NCBI GenBank assembly: GCA_003439945.1
Contig: QVRM01000283.1
Span: 844,001-908,000 of the forward strand
Source: Dermanyssus gallinae
Lineage: Eukaryota; Arthropoda; Arachnida; Mesostigmata; Dermanyssidae
DNA length: 64,000 nucleotides
Direction of reading: 5' to 3'
The position numbers and the translations under genes were made by a program. Of this stretch, positions 63,911-64,000 are shown in pieces (the stretch's first letter is position 1; every line of letters starts with the position of its first letter). The notes under the pieces are model-generated. The model was not told the DNA's origin. It worked only from the letters and a program-made list of their open reading frames with translations, and ran no database searches.

Positions 63911-64000
63911 AACTTTATTTTATTTCAGATCATCCGGAGAAAGCTGAACTTATGTTTACTTAAACACGAATACACGCAGATGGGGCAGCCTTCGCGAGGT

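Overview
The window reads as nuclear DNA of an arthropod, most likely a chelicerate and probably a tick. Coding sequence is split by introns. The ground is AT-rich, with more than 20 long (TA)n tracts. Most recognisable protein-coding signal is decayed retrotransposon or mariner sequence of the kinds I associate with tick genomes. Nothing looks prokaryotic: there are no operons, ribosome binding sites or CRISPR arrays.

Two host genes can be read at exon level. (1) A plus-strand ionotropic receptor (IR, variant ionotropic glutamate receptor) runs from at least 39480 to 57164. Seven exons keep one continuous frame: ligand-binding S1, TM1, pore region, TM2, S2, TM3 and a short cytoplasmic tail. 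The first coding exon (signal peptide) was not found. Its last intron (44265-56999, about 12.7 kb) holds an antisense R1-like retrotransposon, a 1.06 kb near-perfect inverted repeat, a tRNA-derived SINE and several retroelement tails. (2) The last two coding exons of a membrane adenylate cyclase lie on the minus strand at 62877-62797 and 62125-62003; the rest of the gene would lie to the right of the window. A weaker candidate is a minus-strand exon at 2763-2572 with a hydrophobic stretch and a good splice donor.

Mobile elements make up most of what remains readable. (a) An R2-type family: Cys/His finger plus a PD...D restriction-like endonuclease signature downstream of a reverse transcriptase (RT). 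There are at least eight tail copies, and longer copies at 29.6-26.95 kb and 21.4-19.0 kb (both minus). (b) R1-type elements: 50.1-44.55 kb (minus, near full length but broken), 38.15-35.25 kb (minus, intact 705-codon ORF1 and a truncated ORF2), and fragments at 21.95, 24.1 and 57.7-58.3 kb. (c) A tick-type non-LTR family ending in a C-C...H...C tail: 11.9, 17.5-18.8, 22.5-23.5, 31.7, 42.95, 55.5 and 63.1-63.9 kb. The 11.9 kb copy sits between 15-bp direct repeats. (d) CR1/Jockey-like RT remnants at 4.35, 8.05, 11.0, 15.4-17.2 and 53.4 kb. (e) Several mariner/Tc1 transposase fossils. (f) tRNA-derived SINEs, foldbacks and an unnamed interspersed repeat in four copies.

The two host genes would act in signalling: a chemosensory-type ligand-gated channel and a cAMP-producing enzyme. 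There is no sign that they work together. All family names come from recognising motifs by eye; no database search was run.
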